Positions 61,024-64,000 of a stretch of DNA of 64,000 bases are shown here, in pieces. The position numbers and the translations under genes are program-made. Origin of the DNA: GCA-002722245 sp038154685 (GTDB lineage: Bacteria > Bacteroidota > Bacteroidia > Flavobacteriales_C > GCA-002722245); NCBI GenBank assembly GCA_038154685.1, contig JAYPYW010000006.1:20672-84671 (forward strand), in the 5' to 3' direction. The notes beneath the pieces are model-generated. The model had not been told where the DNA came from. It saw only the letters and a program-made list of their open reading frames with translations, and made no database searches. The first letter of the stretch is position 1, and each line of letters begins with the position of its first letter.

Positions 61024-61472
61024 TGTTTTGGATAGTTCTTGTTGCTACATTTTTTTTCATGGAAGGCGTTGCTTGGTTTACTCATAAATACGTAATGCAT
61101 GGGTTTTTGTGGCATTTACATGAGGATCATCATACGCACAACAATCCAGGTTTTATTGAAAAGAATGATAGCTTTTTCTTAATATTCGCAACCCCTGGAA
61201 TCTTATGTACTATTTTAGGATCAATCTATGGAAGTGATATATCATTTGGGATTGGAATAGGGATAACTGCCTACGGATTTTGTTACTTCTTAGTGCATGA
61301 TGTATTTATACATCAAAGGTTAAAATGGTTGAGAAATTCTAATTCTTGGTATTTCCGAGGAATTCGAAGAGCACATAAAGTTCACCATAAACATTTAGGA
61401 AAAGAACACGGAGAGTGTTTTGGGATGTTATGGGTTCCTTTTAAATATCTTAAAGAAGCTAAAGCCAAGTAA
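61023..61472 (+). CDS. crtZ: beta-carotene hydroxylase CrtZ
   Basis: 149 residues, four hydrophobic helices, fatty-acid-hydroxylase di-iron histidines: HKYVMHGFLWHLHEDHHTHN, HDVFIHQR, RAHKVHHKH. Hydroxylates the 3 position of beta rings. One base before the next frame. Confidence 0.94.
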   Translation: MFWIVLVATFFFMEGVAWFTHKYVMHGFLWHLHEDHHTHNNPGFIEKNDSFFLIFATPGILCTILGSIYGSDISFGIGIGITAYGFCYFLVHDVFIHQRLKWLRNSNSWYFRGIRRAHKVHHKHLGKEHGECFGMLWVPFKYLKEAKAK

Positions 61473-61473
61473 T

Positions 61474-62931
61474 TTGAAGAAGGCGATTGTTATAGGAGCT
61501 GGTATTGGAGGATTAGCTTCTGCTATCCGCTTACAGTCGAAAGGCTTCCAAGTCACCGTTTTCGAATCTAATTCTTATCCTGGAGGAAAATTAACTGAAA
61601 TCGGCAACCAAGAGTATCGATTTGATGCTGGTCCATCCTTGTTTACAATGCCGGAAAAGGTGGACGAATTATTAAATCTTCCGGGATCTAAGAAACCAAT
61701 TTTCGAATATGAAAGATTAGATGAAGTATGTAGATACTTTTACGAAGATGGAACTCGAATTAAAGGTTGGGGAGATGGAGAAAAATTCGCTCAAGAGGTT
61801 GAGGATCAGTTAGGCGTTCCAAAGGCAAAGGTGATTAATCATTTATCAAAAAGTGAGTTCATTTTTAATACAACGAATGAATTGTTTTTGGAAAAGTCGC
61901 TGCATAAATTCAAAACCTACTTTTCTTTAGATACTTTCTTTTCGTTTTTGAAATTACCGTTCTTGAACATCAACAGTTCTATGAACCGTGTAAACGAGAA
62001 AGCGCTTGGCAATGAAAAATTAGTCCAGCTTTTTAATCGCTACGCAACTTACAATGGATCAAATCCATATGTTGCGCCGGGGATTTTAAATATTATACCG
62101 CATTTGGAATTTGGAAGAGGGGCTTTTTTTCCGCATGAAGGAATGCATTCCATTTCTATGAGCTTATTTGAAAAGGCTAAGGCTTTAGGAGTAGATTTTC
62201 ATTTTAATGCAAAGGTTGATCAGGTTAATGTAAAGCAAGGGAAAATTCAAAGCATTACTGCTAACGGACAATCTCAATTGGCGGATATATTTGTAAGTAA
62301 TATGGATGTTGTTCCTTTTTACCGTAAGTTATTGCCTAATGAAAAGCAGCCAGAAAAAGTTATTGCCCAAGAAAGATCAAGTTCAGCACTTATTTTTTAT
62401 TGGGGAATTAAAAAGGAGTTCAAAGACTTAATCCTTCACAATATTCTGTTTAGTGATGATTACAAACAAGAGTTTGATTTCCTTTTCAATAAAAAGGATG
62501 TATTTGATGATCCTACCATCTACATTAATATTTCTTCTAAACATAAAACTGGCGATGCTCCGGTTGGATGCGAGAACTGGTTTGTTATGATTAATGTTCC
62601 AGGGGATACCGGACAAAATTGGGAAGAGATCATAGCAAGGAGTAAACAAAACATCATAGCTAAGATTAGCAGAATACTGAAAGTTGATATTTCAGAATTA
62701 ATTGAATTTGAGGAAATCTTGGATCCAAGACTAATAGAAAAGAAAACAAGTTCGTTTCAAGGATCTTTATATGGCACTTCCTCCAATAGTAAAATGGCTG
62801 CTTTTTTCCGCCATCCCAACTTTAGTAAGGAATTTGATAACCTATATTTTTGCGGAGGTTCCGTTCACCCAGGAGGAGGAATACCTTTAGCTTTATCTTC
62901 GGCAAAAATTGTAAGTGAATTGGTGGAATGA
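61474..62931 (+). CDS. crtD: carotenoid 3,4-desaturase (CrtD-type)
   Basis: 485 residues from the TTG at 61474, where the Rossmann domain begins (KKAIVIGAGIGGLASAIRLQ). An ATG at 61420 lies inside crtZ and adds an unrelated 18 residues. CrtI-like FAD enzyme: FDAGPSLFTMPEKVDELL, C-terminal YFCGGSVHPGGGIPLALSSAK. As the second CrtI paralogue next to cruF, it is most likely the 1'-hydroxy-carotenoid 3',4'-desaturase. Followed by cruF with a 4-base overlap. Confidence 0.85.
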   Translation: MKKAIVIGAGIGGLASAIRLQSKGFQVTVFESNSYPGGKLTEIGNQEYRFDAGPSLFTMPEKVDELLNLPGSKKPIFEYERLDEVCRYFYEDGTRIKGWGDGEKFAQEVEDQLGVPKAKVINHLSKSEFIFNTTNELFLEKSLHKFKTYFSLDTFFSFLKLPFLNINSSMNRVNEKALGNEKLVQLFNRYATYNGSNPYVAPGILNIIPHLEFGRGAFFPHEGMHSISMSLFEKAKALGVDFHFNAKVDQVNVKQGKIQSITANGQSQLADIFVSNMDVVPFYRKLLPNEKQPEKVIAQERSSSALIFYWGIKKEFKDLILHNILFSDDYKQEFDFLFNKKDVFDDPTIYINISSKHKTGDAPVGCENWFVMINVPGDTGQNWEEIIARSKQNIIAKISRILKVDISELIEFEEILDPRLIEKKTSSFQGSLYGTSSNSKMAAFFRHPNFSKEFDNLYFCGGSVHPGGGIPLALSSAKIVSELVE

Positions 62932-63560
62932 CATTAATTAAACAGAATATAATCCCACTCGTCCTTTTCATCTTTTACACAGTTGGAATAGTAGGAATAT
63001 CCATTCCGTCGTTAAAAGAGTTAACGGTATCCTTAACCCCAATGAACTTACTTTTAACGGCTGGATTGTTTTTTTGGGGAATAGGAAGAAAGGATGTTAA
63101 AATATTTCTCGCTGCTTTTTTAGCTTTTATTCTTGGGTATATTGTTGAGGTGGCAGGAGTTGCCACTGGAGTTTTGTTTGGAGAATATAGTTATGGAGGT
63201 CCTCTTGGATGGAAGTTATTTGATGTGCCTCTAATGATAGGAGTTAATTGGTTTTTGTTAAGTTTTGCTTCCCTAGGGATAGCAGGAAGGCTGTTTGAAA
63301 ACAAGATGCTAAAGGTAATCGTTTCGGCTACTCTAATGGTTTTGTTAGATGTCCTAATAGAGCCTGTGGCGATTAATTTGGATTTTTGGACTTGGGCTAA
63401 AGTTGAGGTTCCTTTACAAAATTATTTAATGTGGTTTTTTGCTGCCTTAGTAATTAATACTGGCGTGCTTTGGTTTGTAAGATCTATTGATTTTAAAACA
63501 AGTTTGTACATTTTTGGGGCACAAATTTATTTCTTCACGCTTTTAAATTTGTTGCTTTAA
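62928..63560 (+). CDS. cruF: carotenoid 1,2-hydratase CruF
   Basis: 210 residues, about six to seven membrane helices. LGYIVEVAGVATGVLFGEYSYG, GVNWFLLSF and VLLDVLIEPVAINLDFW are typical of the CruF/DUF422 family (PF04240), which hydrates the psi end of gamma-carotene or lycopene. Overlaps crtD; its stop overlaps the cyclase start (TAATG). Confidence 0.9.
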   Translation: MTLIKQNIIPLVLFIFYTVGIVGISIPSLKELTVSLTPMNLLLTAGLFFWGIGRKDVKIFLAAFLAFILGYIVEVAGVATGVLFGEYSYGGPLGWKLFDVPLMIGVNWFLLSFASLGIAGRLFENKMLKVIVSATLMVLLDVLIEPVAINLDFWTWAKVEVPLQNYLMWFFAALVINTGVLWFVRSIDFKTSLYIFGAQIYFFTLLNLLL

Positions 63561-63865
63561 TGGACTTCATGGAATCGAAATATTTGTATTTGGGTTTAAT
63601 GATTTTTTCCATTGCCTATCCATTAGCGCAAAGTTTCGAGTGGAGATTAAAACTCCATAAAAATTTCAAAGCAATTTTTGCGGGAACTTTGGTGATGATG
63701 TTATTGTTTATCCCTTGGGATGTTTGGTTCACAAAAATTGGCGTTTGGTGGTTTAGGGATGATTATATAACTGGACTTAAAATATTCCAACTTCCAATAG
63801 AAGAGTGGCTATTTTTAATTATAGTTACTTATGCATTTGTTTTTATTAAAGAGGTTTTTAATTAA
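63560..63865 (+). CDS. crtY: lycopene cyclase, first domain, ended by an in-frame TAA
   Basis: 101 residues. CarR-type/CrtYcd lycopene cyclase domain: YLYLGLMIFSIAYPLAQSFE, FIPWDVWFTKIGVWWFRDDYI and LPIEEWLFLIIVTYAFVFIKE. In most Bacteroidota this domain is fused to a second of the same type. Here a TAA (63863-63865) stops it just after KEVFN, but the same frame continues with FVKKDLFKSFARPLFLVIGF to the window edge with no start codon. So either the stop is a mutation or sequencing error, or read-through is needed. Expected reaction: cyclises one end of lycopene to gamma-carotene. Confidence 0.8.
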   Translation: MDFMESKYLYLGLMIFSIAYPLAQSFEWRLKLHKNFKAIFAGTLVMMLLFIPWDVWFTKIGVWWFRDDYITGLKIFQLPIEEWLFLIIVTYAFVFIKEVFN

Positions 63866-64000
63866 TTCGTAAAGAAGGACTTATTTAAATCATTTGCTCG
63901 TCCATTATTTTTGGTAATTGGCTTTACCCTAATTGGGGTTGCTTTATTTTACTCTCCTCAATATTATACTTCTATTACTTTTGCCTTAGCGGGATTAGGG
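63866..64000 (+). pseudogene. continuation of the lycopene cyclase frame
   Basis: 45 codons without stop in the same frame as the first domain, opening F-V-K-K-D-L, the usual residues following a Tyr in the linker between cyclase domains (the TAA takes that Tyr's place, one base away from TAT/TAC). No ATG, GTG or usable TTG lies at its start, so independent translation is unlikely. Runs to the window edge. Confidence 0.7.

Noticed and set aside
63866..64000. Separate second cyclase subunit (CrtYd as its own gene)
   Set aside because: Heterodimeric cyclases exist, but here there is no start codon near the beginning and the frame is the same as the first domain, so an interrupted fusion fits better.
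1..64000. tRNA, rRNA, CRISPR arrays, transposases, phage or defence genes
   Set aside because: None was recognised on either strand by eye; intergenic spaces are short and mostly taken up by promoters, terminators and palindromic repeats.

Overview
The window is AT-rich (roughly one third G+C by eye) and comes from a member of the Bacteroidota, most likely a marine or freshwater Flavobacteriales-type bacterium. The evidence is a secreted protein with a type IX secretion C-terminal sorting domain, several families largely confined to this phylum (DUF4271, DUF5777, DUF3078, DUF4837, the exbB-x-exbD-exbD cluster), promoters of the TAnnTTTG type, a near-absence of Shine-Dalgarno sequences, and a flexirubin/carotenoid-type pigment lifestyle shown by a saproxanthin-type carotenoid cluster. 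Three runs of exactly ten Ns (8134, 34288, 45596) show that it is a scaffolded assembly, probably a draft or metagenome-assembled genome.

Layout. 1-6.8 kb: end of an M23 peptidase, folB-glnS, an M1 aminopeptidase, a cupin and pgk. 6.9-11.2 kb: holB, then a four-gene unit yceI / DUF5777 barrel / DUF4271 / hemD. 11.3-16.3 kb: a multi-PAS HisKA_2 kinase with a LytTR regulator and a second membrane kinase. 16.4-21.3 kb: the threonine operon thrA-thrB-thrC, preceded by an Ile/Thr-rich leader peptide and a small terminator that look like a translation-coupled attenuator. 21.5-22.8 kb: a Gly/Arg-rich repeat lipoprotein and an unknown gene. 22.9-27.9 kb: an accessory cluster headed by a GbsR/MarR regulator, with a lipid-type methyltransferase, two membrane proteins, a DCC (DUF393) protein, a DUF2071 protein and an NAD(P)-binding reductase; two matching palindromes precede its first two genes. 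28-36 kb: DUF4837 lipoprotein with MltD, a T9SS cargo, an alpha/beta hydrolase, argH, lolE-type permease and rbfA. 36-43 kb: exbB-exbD cluster, methyltransferase, a coiled acidic protein, tdk, ruvB and a lipoprotein. 43.6-55.3 kb: Nfu, a SulP transporter crossing an N gap, DUF3078, MscS, TonB, a VWA-like protein with CvpA, an aminotransferase, an MBL-fold hydrolase, a DEAD-box helicase and rpiB.

55.3-64 kb: a LytS/LytTR pair, then a MerR-type regulator with a B12-binding domain that keeps both CarH/LitR hallmarks (W-x9-EH and ExHxxG), followed by tightly coupled crtI, crtB, idi, crtZ, crtD, cruF and a lycopene cyclase. The gene set predicts lycopene to gamma-carotene to a hydroxylated, 3',4'-desaturated monocyclic carotenoid (saproxanthin type), under light and B12 control. 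The lycopene cyclase frame is broken by a single in-frame TAA at the junction of its two domains.

Many intergenic spaces hold palindromic dispersed repeats of several sequence families. One lies in frame inside a coding sequence (39.8 kb) and one supplies the stop codon of a gene (25.66 kb). The most promising material for follow-up is the thr leader, the GbsR-headed cluster with its paired operators, the palindrome over the B12-regulator promoter, and the interrupted cyclase.
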